A DNA stretch of 5,931 bases from Allobrachymonas sp. (GTDB taxonomy: Bacteria > Pseudomonadota > Gammaproteobacteria > Burkholderiales > Burkholderiaceae): positions 1 to 5,931 of the forward strand of contig JAUMXD010000085.1 of the NCBI GenBank assembly GCA_030529305.1, read 5' to 3'. The notes beneath the pieces were generated by a model. That model saw nothing but the letters and a program-made list of their open reading frames with translations. It did not search any database and was not told where the DNA came from. Positions within the stretch are counted from its first letter, which is position 1. Every line of letters starts with the position of its first letter. Position numbers and translations under genes: made by a program. This document shows, in pieces, positions 1-5,877 of this stretch.

Positions 1-641
1 TGGAAGGCGACTTCAACCGCAAGGGCAGCAGCGCCTTTACCGGCCGCATCGGCCAACGTGTGGCCGCCAAAGGCGTAACGGTGCTGGACGATGGCACCTT
101 GAGCAACCGCCGCGGCAGCATCAACGTGGACGACGAAGGCCACCCCACGCAGCGCACCGTGCTGATTGAAGACGGCATCCTCAAAGGCTATTTGCAAGAC
201 CGCATGAACGCGCGCCTGATGCGCAGCCAGCCCACAGGCAATGGCCGCCGCGAAAGCTACGCCCATGTGCCCATGCCGCGCATGACCAACACCTACATGC
301 TGGCAGGCAACGAAGACCCGCAAGCCATCATCGGCAGCCTGAAAAAAGGGCTGTACGCCCGCAACTTTGGCGGCGGGCAGGTGGATATCACCAGCGGCAA
401 ATTCGTGTTCTCGGCCAGCCAGGCGTGGTGGGTGGAAAACGGCAAGCTGCAATACCCCGTGAAAGGCGCCACCTTGATTGGCAACGGGCCTGATGCCCTT
501 ACGCGCGTAGCCATGATCGGCAACGATTTGCAGCTCGACAGCGGTGTGGGCACCTGTGGCAAAGAAGGGCAGAGCGTGCCCGTGGGGGTGGGCCAACCCA
601 CATTGCGCATCAATGCCTTGACGGTGGGTGGCACGGCTTAA
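1..641 (+). CDS. tldD: TldD metalloprotease, C-terminal part (5' end outside window)
   Basis: This is the last 212 residues of TldD; the reading frame is already open at base 3 and ends with TAA at 639-641. TldD pairs with TldE (PmbA) as a cytoplasmic zinc protease; in E. coli the pair acts on unfolded or modified peptides such as microcin B17 precursor and CcdA. The visible part begins with [12 protein letters not shown], which in the family directly follows the HExxxH zinc motif, so that motif lies just outside the window. The third zinc ligand, the Cys of GTCGKEGQ, is present (codon 555-557), 28 residues from the C-terminus counting the Cys itself. That matches Cys454 of the 481-residue E. 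coli protein. Other family blocks are [31 protein letters not shown] and [10 protein letters not shown]. No frameshift or missing block is seen. About 270 N-terminal residues are expected upstream. Identification is by recognised family sequence. Confidence 0.97.
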   Translation, partial: EGDFNRKGSSAFTGRIGQRVAAKGVTVLDDGTLSNRRGSINVDDEGHPTQRTVLIEDGILKGYLQDRMNARLMRSQPTGNGRRESYAHVPMPRMTNTYMLAGNEDPQAIIGSLKKGLYARNFGGGQVDITSGKFVFSASQAWWVENGKLQYPVKGATLIGNGPDALTRVAMIGNDLQLDSGVGTCGKEGQSVPVGVGQPTLRINALTVGGTA

Positions 642-717
642 GAGCACGGGCTGCTTGCGGCGCGGGGCATGGTTGACGTGGATTGCACGCCATGCGAACC
701 CTCAAGCTCATGATGAA

Positions 718-748
718 AAGGCTCTTGCCATTTCGCGGCAAGAGCCTT
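718..748 (+). terminator. Intrinsic terminator after tldD, probably bidirectional
   Basis: A perfect 12-bp inverted repeat, AAGGCTCTTGCC (718-729) and GGCAAGAGCCTT (737-748), encloses a 7-base loop. It lies 76 bases past the tldD stop. The plus-strand tail is only moderately T-rich (TTGTTGTTTG), while on the minus strand the stem runs into CCTTTTC. Because tldD and the sigma/anti-sigma operon converge here, it could end both transcripts. Confidence 0.85.
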
Positions 749-805
749 GTTGTTTGTGCGGTGCAGGGGGTGGCGGGGTGAGCGCAATGCCAGAGACGTT
801 CGGAT

Positions 806-825
806 GCATTCAGGTGCATTCAGGT
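806..825. repeat. 10-bp tandem duplication
   Basis: GCATTCAGGT occurs twice head to tail (806-815 and 816-825), and GC follows the second copy. It is noncoding and is most simply a slippage duplication. Confidence 0.8.
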
Positions 826-986
826 GCGTGGTGCTGCACCTATAGAGCTAAGTGTTGGGCCAGCTGGAAAGAGCATACATGGCCGAGCTAAAAGCGGCAA
901 CGATACAAGCGGCAGGCGCTTGGTGAGCTGTTGGTGAAACGAAGAGAAAACGCTGTGCGTACTGCAGGCCGTTTCTGCTCTGTCTA

Positions 987-1253
987 TCAGGCGGGATTGT
1001 CGGGTGACACTGGGGGCGGCGTACCACTGCTGGAGTCGCCCGGGGCATGCGGTGTAGCAGGCTGCATATCAGGCGTTTGCAGCTGCTCGCGCCAGTTCTG
1101 AAAAATGCCGTCCAGCGCAGCATTGTTGCGGGTGAAGGCGCGGCAGTGGCTGCAGACCAAAAGATGCAGCCGGGCTTGCAAGCGTTCGCCGTAAGTGGCC
1201 TCTTCGAGTTGGCCCGATGTCAGCTTGAACACATACTGCTGGCACTTTTTCAT
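987..1253 (-). CDS. Small zinc-finger anti-sigma factor (ZAS / zf-HC2 type)
   Basis: An 88-residue protein whose ATG overlaps the stop of the sigma gene as ATGA, indicating translational coupling. An AGGAAA ribosome-binding sequence lies just upstream, inside the sigma gene. Residues 30-37 read HLLVCSHC, the H-x3-C-x2-C zinc-binding anti-sigma signature (His30, Cys34, Cys37); Cys4 is a likely fourth ligand. The order of a short N-terminal helix, RLHLLVCSHC and then a helix matches the small zinc-finger proteins that follow this sigma family in beta- and gammaproteobacteria. There is no membrane segment, so it should act in the cytoplasm. By family logic it binds the sigma factor and blocks it until a signal, perhaps oxidation or zinc loss, releases it. 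The last 27 or so residues are Pro/Ser/Gly-rich and look disordered. The inhibitory role is inferred from motif and neighbour; no direct target is visible. Confidence 0.85.
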   Translation of the reverse strand: MKKCQQYVFKLTSGQLEEATYGERLQARLHLLVCSHCRAFTRNNAALDGIFQNWREQLQTPDMQPATPHAPGDSSSGTPPPVSPDNPA

Positions 1254-1858
1254 GTTGCGTTTTCCTGAGAGTCAAACCATTGCTGGCTCAAACAGAGTTG
1301 CAGCTGCTTGCGGGCGCGGCTCATGCATTGCCAGTAGTCCGTTTTGTTCAAACCCAATGTGCTGCATATTTCGGCGCTGTCGCATTCGAGCAATTCTTTC
1401 ATGCTGAAAACGCGCGCCACTTTGGGCGAGAGCTTGTGCACGCACAAATCCACCACGGCAAAGAATTGGCTGTTTTGCATGTGGCTTTCGGGGTTGTGCC
1501 AGACATCGGGCGCTACGCCAGGGAACCAATGGCCGCTGGATTCGAACAGAGCCTTGTCCAGCTCGTCGCTGGCGTTGTCGTCATGGCCAAATGCTTCGGC
1601 GTAGCCCACTTCCGATCGCTGGTATTTGCTGCGCAGGCGATCGGTGATCTTGTTTTTGAGAATGCCAAAGAGGTAGTGCCGCGGGTCGCTGCTGGTGAGG
1701 GCTTCGGGCTTGGCGTTGAGCAAGGCGAGCAGGGCGTCTTGCACGGCGTCTTCAGCCTCTTCGGGGGGATGCAGGTGCAAGCGCGCAAAGCGCAACATGG
1801 GGCTCCGCCAGGTTTGGGCCAAAGCAGCTGCGTCAAGGGCCGATTCAGACGTTTTCAT
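1250..1858 (-). CDS. ECF-type sigma-70 family RNA polymerase sigma factor
   Basis: A 202-residue sigma factor with regions 2 and 4 only, the extracytoplasmic-function layout. Numbered from the ATG at 1858, region 2 spans about 21-84, with the acidic EEAEDAVQDALLALL block (33-47) and the DNA-melting/-10 block LFGILKNKITDRLR (63-76). A linker carries GHW (109-111). Region 4 spans about 131-191, with KLSPKVARVFSMKEL followed by the helix-turn-helix around SAEICSTLGL and MSRARKQL, ending near QQWF. The LFGILKNKI, GHW, NPE and RAR landmarks resemble the subfamily I remember as TIGR02943, which typically has a small zinc-finger partner, as here. Region 4 holds five cysteines (139, 159, 165, 178, 189). 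Start choice is uncertain: a GTG at 1876 is in frame (208 residues), and neither start has a clear Shine-Dalgarno sequence. I chose the ATG. Target genes cannot be read from the window. Confidence 0.92.
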   Translation of the reverse strand: MKTSESALDAAALAQTWRSPMLRFARLHLHPPEEAEDAVQDALLALLNAKPEALTSSDPRHYLFGILKNKITDRLRSKYQRSEVGYAEAFGHDDNASDELDKALFESSGHWFPGVAPDVWHNPESHMQNSQFFAVVDLCVHKLSPKVARVFSMKELLECDSAEICSTLGLNKTDYWQCMSRARKQLQLCLSQQWFDSQENAT

Positions 1859-1897
1859 GGGGGCGCATTGTTGCACGGGAGGTGTTTAGGCAATGAT

Positions 1898-1924
1898 TTT
1901 TCGTTGAGTCATGGTGAGGTTTCC
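1898..1924 (-). promoter_or_regulatory. Candidate ECF-type promoter for the sigma operon
   Basis: Read on the minus strand, GGAAAC (1924 to 1919) is followed after 15 bases by CGAAAA (1903 to 1898). This resembles the GGAA-AC -35 and CG-containing -10 boxes of many ECF promoters. It would start RNA roughly 30 bases ahead of the ATG at 1858 and suit autoregulation. The match is short and the family's own consensus is not known to me, so this is a weak call. Confidence 0.25.
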
Positions 1925-1961
1925 AAATAAAAAAACAGATCAAAAACAGAGAGTGGATACG

Positions 1962-1985
1962 CACGAAGCCAGACCCTTGTTCGTG
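1962..1985. other. Dyad symmetry upstream of the sigma operon
   Basis: CACGAA (1962-1967) and TTCGTG (1980-1985) form a perfect 6-12-6 inverted repeat about 100 bases ahead of the sigma start. It could be a binding site for a dimeric regulator or chance; no regulator gene adjoins it. Confidence 0.3.
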
Positions 1986-2205
1986 TCTTACACCACCCAT
2001 GTCGGTAGCGAGCGATCAAACCTGACAGCAGCAGACGTTTTTTCGATGATTTTTTGTTGGCGTCAGTCGTTTTTGCGTGTGTGAATGTTCACTCAAGCAC
2101 GCCAAAGCGCACCAAAGACAAACAGGCGCTATCAAATGCCTTTTTGCTTGGGCGAATGATGTGGTGCATTGGGCTTGTGCAGCAGGCTGGGCCAGCAGTA
2201 TGGCT

Positions 2206-2230
2206 GGCGCTTGTGATGCGCGCAAGCGCC
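2206..2230 (-). terminator. GC-rich hairpin downstream of ruvB, possible weak terminator
   Basis: GGCGCTTG (2206-2213) and CAAGCGCC (2223-2230) form a perfect 8-bp stem with a 9-base loop, starting about 85 bases past the ruvB stop. On the minus strand no T-run follows, so it may stabilise the 3' end or terminate only with help. It is the best terminator candidate for ruvB in view. Confidence 0.35.
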
Positions 2231-2314
2231 GCGTGATGTGTGCCTGTGACCGCTGTTGCAATCCGTATGCCTGCCCGTGGTGGCAAGCGTTCAAGCCAGC
2301 CGCATCTGCATCAA

Positions 2315-3388
2315 CTACACCAGAGGTTGCTGGCCTTGGCTGTGTGCAGCTGGGGCAGCCAGTCCCAGGTGGCGGTAGGCAGCGGTGGTGGCGACGCGCC
2401 CGCGGGGGGTGCGCTGCAAAAAGCCCTGCTGAATCAGATAGGGCTCAATCACATCCTCAATCGTGCCGGGCTCTTCGCCAATGCTGGCGGCGATGTTGTC
2501 CAGCCCCACAGGGCCGCCGTCAAAACGGTGCACCACGGCTTCGAGCAGTTTGCGGTCCATCACGTCAAAGCCTTGCGGGTCCACGTCGAGCATGGCCAGC
2601 GCGCGCTGGGCCAGTTCCAGCGTGATGGTGCCATCGCCTTTGACTTCAGCGTAATCGCGCACGCGGCGCAGCAGGCGGTTGGCAATGCGCGGGGTGCCGC
2701 GCGAACGGCGGGCGATTTCAAAAGCGCCGTCGGCTTCTGCCGCCACATTGAGCAGGCCTGCGCTGCGGCTCACGATCCGGGCCAGTTCCTGTGGTGTGTA
2801 GAACTCCAGCCGCGAGACGATGCCGAAGCGGTCGCGCAGCGGGTTGGTGAGCATGCCCGCGCGCGTGGTGGCGCCCACCAGGGTGAAGGGCTGCAAGTCG
2901 AGCTTGATGCTGCGCGCGGCCGGCCCCTCGCCGATCATGATGTCGATCTGGTAGTCCTCCAGCGCAGGGTAGAGGATTTCCTCCACCACGGGCGAAAGGC
3001 GGTGGATCTCGTCGATGAAGAGCACATCGTTGGGCTCCAGGCCCGTGAGCAGGGCGGCCAGGTCTTTGGGCTTTTCAAGCACGGGGCCGCTGGTCTGGCG
3101 CAGGTTCACGCCCAGCTCGTGCGCGATGATGTGGCTGAGCGTGGTTTTGCCCAGGCCCGGCGGGCCGAACAGCAGCACGTGATCCAGCGCTTCGCCGCGC
3201 TTTTTGGCCGCGCCGATGAAGATTTCGAGCTGCTCGCGCACCTTGCTCTGGCCCACGTATTCGTCCAGCAATTTGGGGCGCAGCGCGCGCTCCAGCGCCT
3301 CTTCTTGCGGTGAACTGGTTGCGGCAGACACCATGCGCTGCGGCGCAGGCATGGCTTGGGTGTGGAGCTGATCGGTTTGGATGGCCAT
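2315..3388 (-). CDS. ruvB: Holliday junction branch migration ATPase RuvB
   Basis: A complete 357-residue RuvB, the AAA+ motor that forms hexameric rings around DNA and drives Holliday-junction migration with RuvA ahead of RuvC cleavage. Visible motifs are Walker [10 protein letters not shown] (75-83, Lys81), Walker [10 protein letters not shown] (121-129, Asp126/Glu127), sensor 1 GATTRAG (172-178), the arginine finger in PLRDRFG (183-189, Arg187, equivalent to E. coli Arg174 by a constant offset of 13) and sensor 2 around RGTPRIANR (230-238). The C-terminal winged-helix domain runs from about 270 to 343 ([15 protein letters not shown]). The extra 13 residues against E. coli precede the first conserved block and form a variable N-terminal tail. 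The ATG at 3388 has GGAAG six bases upstream, a fair ribosome-binding site; TAG ends the gene at 2315. No ruvA or ruvC adjoins it, so RuvB appears to be transcribed alone here, divergently from dppA. Confidence 0.98.
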   Translation of the reverse strand: MAIQTDQLHTQAMPAPQRMVSAATSSPQEEALERALRPKLLDEYVGQSKVREQLEIFIGAAKKRGEALDHVLLFGPPGLGKTTLSHIIAHELGVNLRQTSGPVLEKPKDLAALLTGLEPNDVLFIDEIHRLSPVVEEILYPALEDYQIDIMIGEGPAARSIKLDLQPFTLVGATTRAGMLTNPLRDRFGIVSRLEFYTPQELARIVSRSAGLLNVAAEADGAFEIARRSRGTPRIANRLLRRVRDYAEVKGDGTITLELAQRALAMLDVDPQGFDVMDRKLLEAVVHRFDGGPVGLDNIAASIGEEPGTIEDVIEPYLIQQGFLQRTPRGRVATTAAYRHLGLAAPAAHSQGQQPLV

Positions 3389-3725
3389 TCAATGCTTCCA
3401 GTTGAAAGAGGAGTGAATGAGGATGCGGGGCAAGGGCTGACCGCTATATGCGTCAATGGATTGCGTTTGGGTACGGTTTCAGGCGCTTTGTGGCGCGTGC
3501 TTGGGGCCATTGTGCAGCTTTGCTGCAAACGCATAAACAAAAAATCATCAGCAAGCGCCCTGAAGCTTATTGCAAAGCCCATGTCAAAGCGGCAAATATG
3601 ATAGCGGTGCGCTTTATGTGTACCAGGGGATAGGGGTGCCAGGAAAGAGGCCGATCTGTCTGTGGCGATGGTTGCAAACCCAAGGCTGTTATCCGTGTAA
3701 ACCCGAGCATGGGGGATTCAGGCGT

Positions 3726-3752
3726 TTGAAAGGGCCATTTTTTCTGTACGAT
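3726..3752 (+). promoter_or_regulatory. Candidate sigma-70 promoter for dppA
   Basis: TTGAAA (3726-3731) and TACGAT (3747-3752) are separated by 15 bases, two fewer than optimal; TG directly precedes the -10 box. RNA would start near 3759, giving a leader of about 97 bases before the dppA ATG. Each box differs from consensus at only one or two positions, but the short spacing keeps this tentative. Confidence 0.45.
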
Positions 3753-3842
3753 GCGCGTTTGTCACAAGTATTTACCAGCCGGGCTTGGGTGTGTGGAATC
3801 GTCGCGCAAGAGTCTGGCCGGGTTGAAAGCGTTGTTTCATCT

Positions 3843-3848
3843 GAGGAG
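3843..3848 (+). promoter_or_regulatory. Strong ribosome-binding site setting the dppA start
   Basis: GAGGAG lies seven bases before the ATG at 3856. It decides the start over an in-frame ATG at 3751, because the protein from 3856 opens with a clean lipoprotein signal peptide, while the longer version would put 35 unrelated residues before it. Confidence 0.85.
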
Positions 3849-3855
3849 ACTATTC

Positions 3856-5535
3856 ATGGCATATCACGTGTTTTCTAAAACGACGTTGGCATTGGCGGTG
3901 CTGGCCGCTGCGGGCTTGAGCGCCTGTGGCAAATCCGGCCAAACGCCTGCCCCCACAGCCAGTGGCGCAGGCGCAGCACCTGCAGCCGATACGCGCACGG
4001 CAGGCGGCAAGGCGCTGGTGTACTGCTCCGAAGCCAGCCCCGAGGGCTTTGACCCCGGCCAATACACCAGCGGCAGCACTTTCGATGCCAGCGGCCATGC
4101 CGTCTACAACCCTCTGGTGGGCTTTGTCAACGGCACCACTGACGTGGAGCCAGGTTTGGCCGAGAAATGGGACGTGTCGGCCGATGGCCTGACCTACACC
4201 TTTAACTTGCGCAAAGGCGTGAAGTTCCACACCACCAAGTTCTTCACGCCCTCGCGTGATTTCACGGCCGACGATGTGATGTTCACATTCGACCGCATGT
4301 TCAACCCCGAAAACGCTTACCGCAAGGCGCATCCGACCGAGTTCCCTTACGCCGTGGACACGGGCTTGGCCGAAAACATCGCCAAGATCGACAAGGTGGA
4401 TGACCACACCATCACCATTTCGCTGAAAAAGCCCGATCCCGACCTGATCATCAAGATCGCCATGCCGGCCTTCTCCATCCTTTCGGCTGAATACGCCGAG
4501 AAGCTGAACAAGGAAGGCAAGTTTCACATGCTCAACCAGGAGCCCGTGGGCACTGGCCCCTTCGTGTTCGAGCGTTACCAGAAAGACGCGCAGATTCGCT
4601 ACAGCGCCAACAAGGCGTACTGGAAAGCGGGCCTGCCCAAGGTGGATAACCTGATTTTTGCCATCACCACCGATGCGGCCGTGCGCTTCCAGAAAATGAA
4701 GGCGGGCGAGTGCCACATCATGTCTTTCCCCAAGCCCAACGATCTGGTTGCCATGCGCAGCGACGCCGCGCTCAAGATGGATCAGGCACCCGGCTTCAAC
4801 GTCGGCTATCTGGCCTACAACACCCAAAAAGGCGAGCTGAAGAAGCGCGAAGTGCGTGAAGCGCTGGACATGGCCATCAACCGCAAAGCCATCATCGACG
4901 CGGTGTACCAGGGCGAGGCGCAAGAGGCCAGCAACCCCATGCCGCCCAGCTTGTGGGGCTACAACAAGAGCGTTAAAAACGCACCGCACGACACGGAAAA
5001 AGCCAAAGAGTTGCTCAAGCAAGCTGGCCTGCCCAACGGCTTTGAGCTGACCCTGTGGGCCATGCCCGTGCAGCGCCCCTACAACCCCAATGCCAAGTTG
5101 ATGGCCGAAATGATCCAGGCCGACTGGGCCAAGATCGGCGTGAAGGCCAAGATCGTGACCTACGAATGGGGCGAGTACCTCAAGCGCATTGGCAAGGGCG
5201 AGCACGACGCGACCCTCATCGGCTGGACCGGCGACTACGCCAGCCCTGATAACTTCATGGGCGTGTTGCTGACATGTGCTTCGACTGATGGCAACAACTA
5301 CGCGCGCTATTGCAACAAGGAGTTTGACGAGCAGGTCGTTGCTGCGCGCAACAGCCTGGATCAGGCCCAGCGTACGGCCATGTACGAGCAGGCGCAAGTC
5401 ATCTTCAAACGCGATCTGCCTTGGACGACCATTGCCCACTCGGTGACCAACCAGCCGATGCGCAAGGAGGTGGAAGGCTTCAAGATCAGCCCGTTTGGTG
5501 ATTACAACTTCGAGGCTGTTGGCCTGAGCAAGTAA
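3856..5535 (+). CDS. dppA: Dipeptide ABC transporter substrate-binding protein DppA, predicted lipoprotein
   Basis: A 559-residue periplasmic substrate-binding protein of the peptide/nickel (SBP_bac_5) family, closely resembling E. coli DppA throughout: LVYCSEASPEGFD, PGLAEKWDVSADG, LRKGVKFH, VGTGPF, WAMPVQRPYNPNA, VTYEWGEYLKR and GWTGDYASPDNF. It captures dipeptides and hands them to the DppBCDF importer. Arg407 (in VQRPYNPN) and Asp460 (in GWTGD) are 53 residues apart, exactly like Arg355 and Asp408 of mature E. coli DppA, which hold the peptide carboxylate and amino ends. Cysteine pairs 57/286 and 474/486 match the two E. coli disulfides. The N-terminus (1-24) is a hydrophobic signal ending in lipobox LSAC with Cys24, then a 27-residue Ala/Pro/Gly/Thr-rich linker; the binding domain starts near Lys52. 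E. coli DppA has neither lipobox nor linker. The dppB-type permease follows after 342 bases. Dipeptide is the likeliest substrate; heme or related peptides are possible. Confidence 0.93.
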   Translation: MAYHVFSKTTLALAVLAAAGLSACGKSGQTPAPTASGAGAAPAADTRTAGGKALVYCSEASPEGFDPGQYTSGSTFDASGHAVYNPLVGFVNGTTDVEPGLAEKWDVSADGLTYTFNLRKGVKFHTTKFFTPSRDFTADDVMFTFDRMFNPENAYRKAHPTEFPYAVDTGLAENIAKIDKVDDHTITISLKKPDPDLIIKIAMPAFSILSAEYAEKLNKEGKFHMLNQEPVGTGPFVFERYQKDAQIRYSANKAYWKAGLPKVDNLIFAITTDAAVRFQKMKAGECHIMSFPKPNDLVAMRSDAALKMDQAPGFNVGYLAYNTQKGELKKREVREALDMAINRKAIIDAVYQGEAQEASNPMPPSLWGYNKSVKNAPHDTEKAKELLKQAGLPNGFELTLWAMPVQRPYNPNAKLMAEMIQADWAKIGVKAKIVTYEWGEYLKRIGKGEHDATLIGWTGDYASPDNFMGVLLTCASTDGNNYARYCNKEFDEQVVAARNSLDQAQRTAMYEQAQVIFKRDLPWTTIAHSVTNQPMRKEVEGFKISPFGDYNFEAVGLSK

Positions 5536-5542
5536 AACAGTT

Positions 5543-5589
5543 GCTGGCCCCACTTGCAGCGACTCCATGTCGCCTTCAGTGGGGCCAGC
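5543..5589 (+). terminator. Two-tier hairpin directly after dppA (partial terminator or mRNA-stabilising stem)
   Basis: GCTGGCCCCACT (5543-5554) pairs perfectly with AGTGGGGCCAGC (5578-5589). Inside, GCGAC (5559-5563) pairs with GTCGC (5569-5573) across a 5-base loop, with four-base internal loops on each side. It begins eight bases after the dppA stop and is followed by TTGTTT. In transporter operons such stems after the binding-protein gene commonly limit read-through and protect the upstream mRNA, giving an excess of binding protein. Confidence 0.75.
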
Positions 5590-5813
5590 TTGTTTCATGC
5601 TGTTGGTTGATGTGGCAGCTCCTGTTCGGATGAGCATGCCTGTCGTTTTGACCATGCGCAACTTCATGCCAAGGCGTACTTCAGGCGCGGGCGACTAGCG
5701 AACCAAAGCCTTTACAGAGGGGAAAAGGCAGGCGTTTCGATTACTGCCTGGCGCTGTGTGGTTTGGCAAAACTTGCTACAAACTGTGTGAGTTAAACTTC
5801 GCCCCTCGACCGC

Positions 5814-5848
5814 CCGCGTGCGCGCAAGCCACGCGGATATTCTTTTTT
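5814..5848 (+). terminator. Terminator- or attenuator-like hairpin just before dppB
   Basis: CCGCGTG (5814-5820) pairs with CACGCGG (5830-5836). Within the loop, GC (5822-5823) pairs with GC (5828-5829) around a GCAA tetraloop, leaving one bulged C. The tail ATATTC then six T's (5843-5848) makes it look like an intrinsic terminator. It sits only 29 bases before the dppB start, so it would cut or tune transcription entering the permease gene, or end a small RNA encoded between the genes. Confidence 0.65.
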
Positions 5849-5877
5849 GTGGCGCTCGGTGTTGGAGCCCTCATCCC

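Larger units (their letters stand above)
642..986. other. Convergent intergenic region without a gene
   Basis: This lies between the tldD stop and the anti-sigma stop on the opposite strand. It holds the 718-748 terminator, a 10-bp tandem repeat at 806-825, and a small hairpin: AGGTGC at 822-827 against GCACCT at 836-841. The octamer AAGCGGCA also occurs twice, at 892-899 and 907-914. The short open frames here have no recognisable protein family and no convincing ribosome-binding site. I see no tRNA or other structured RNA gene. Confidence 0.6.
1859..2314. other. Intergenic region between ruvB 3' end and the sigma gene
   Basis: Both neighbours are on the minus strand, so this stretch is downstream of ruvB and upstream of the sigma gene. 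The part nearest the sigma gene (about 1890-2060) is markedly A/T-richer than the genes, with several A and T runs, as expected of a promoter region. It also contains the dyad at 1962-1985 and, close to ruvB, the hairpin at 2206-2230. Open frames of 60-92 codons exist on both strands, but they have odd composition (many Cys, His, Ala) and no recognisable family. I do not call a gene. Confidence 0.6.
3389..3855. other. Divergent intergenic region between ruvB and dppA
   Basis: This 467-base region must hold the promoters of ruvB (leftward) and dppA (rightward). A plausible dppA promoter is at 3726-3752. A small perfect hairpin, GCAGC (3514-3518) with GCTGC (3522-3526), lies on the ruvB side and would be in its leader if transcription starts beyond it. 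The middle part (about 3530-3610) is A/T-richer than the genes and includes TATGAT at 3597-3602, though without a well-spaced -35 box. Short open frames running through the region have no recognisable family, and I see no RNA gene. Confidence 0.6.
5536..5877 (+). other. Long intercistronic region between dppA and dppB
   Basis: These 342 bases separate two genes of one transporter. They hold the hairpin at 5543-5589, a weaker repeat AGGCAG/CTGCCT (5726-5731 and 5744-5749), and a terminator-like hairpin with T-run at 5814-5848. An extended -10-like TGCTACAAA occurs at 5774-5782 but lacks a -35 box. No coding sequence is supported. The region could carry a separate dppB promoter or a small RNA ended by the second hairpin; neither is shown. 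Confidence 0.55.

Noticed and set aside
628..891. An 87-codon plus-strand frame after tldD
   Set aside because: It begins inside the end of tldD and runs straight through the strong terminator hairpin; no family resemblance.
1280..1930. A 216-codon plus-strand frame opposite the sigma gene
   Set aside because: The minus-strand frame encodes a clear sigma factor with regions 2 and 4; the plus-strand product resembles nothing.
2016..2294. A 92-codon minus-strand frame in the ruvB-sigma gap as a small gene
   Set aside because: No known motif, Cys/His/Gln-rich composition unlike the neighbours, and no convincing ribosome-binding site.
2240..3313. A 357-codon open frame on the plus strand opposite ruvB
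   Set aside because: It is the antisense shadow of ruvB with low-complexity Ala/Gln/Val/His composition. Its equal length to RuvB is coincidence.
3559..3587. Minus-strand TTGACA at 3582-3587 as the ruvB promoter
   Set aside because: The -35 hexamer is perfect, but at 15-18 bases spacing the sequence is GCTTCA, CTTCAG, TTCAGG or TCAGGG, none resembling a -10 box.
3751..3855. Longer DppA starting at the upstream in-frame ATG (3751)
   Set aside because: The extension would bury the lipoprotein signal, it overlaps the predicted -10 box, and the strong GAGGAG site serves the ATG at 3856.
3850..5667. A 605-codon open frame on the minus strand opposite dppA
   Set aside because: It mirrors dppA and arises from G/C-biased third codon positions. 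The translation is rich in His, Val and Gly with no recognisable family, whereas the plus-strand product is unmistakably DppA.
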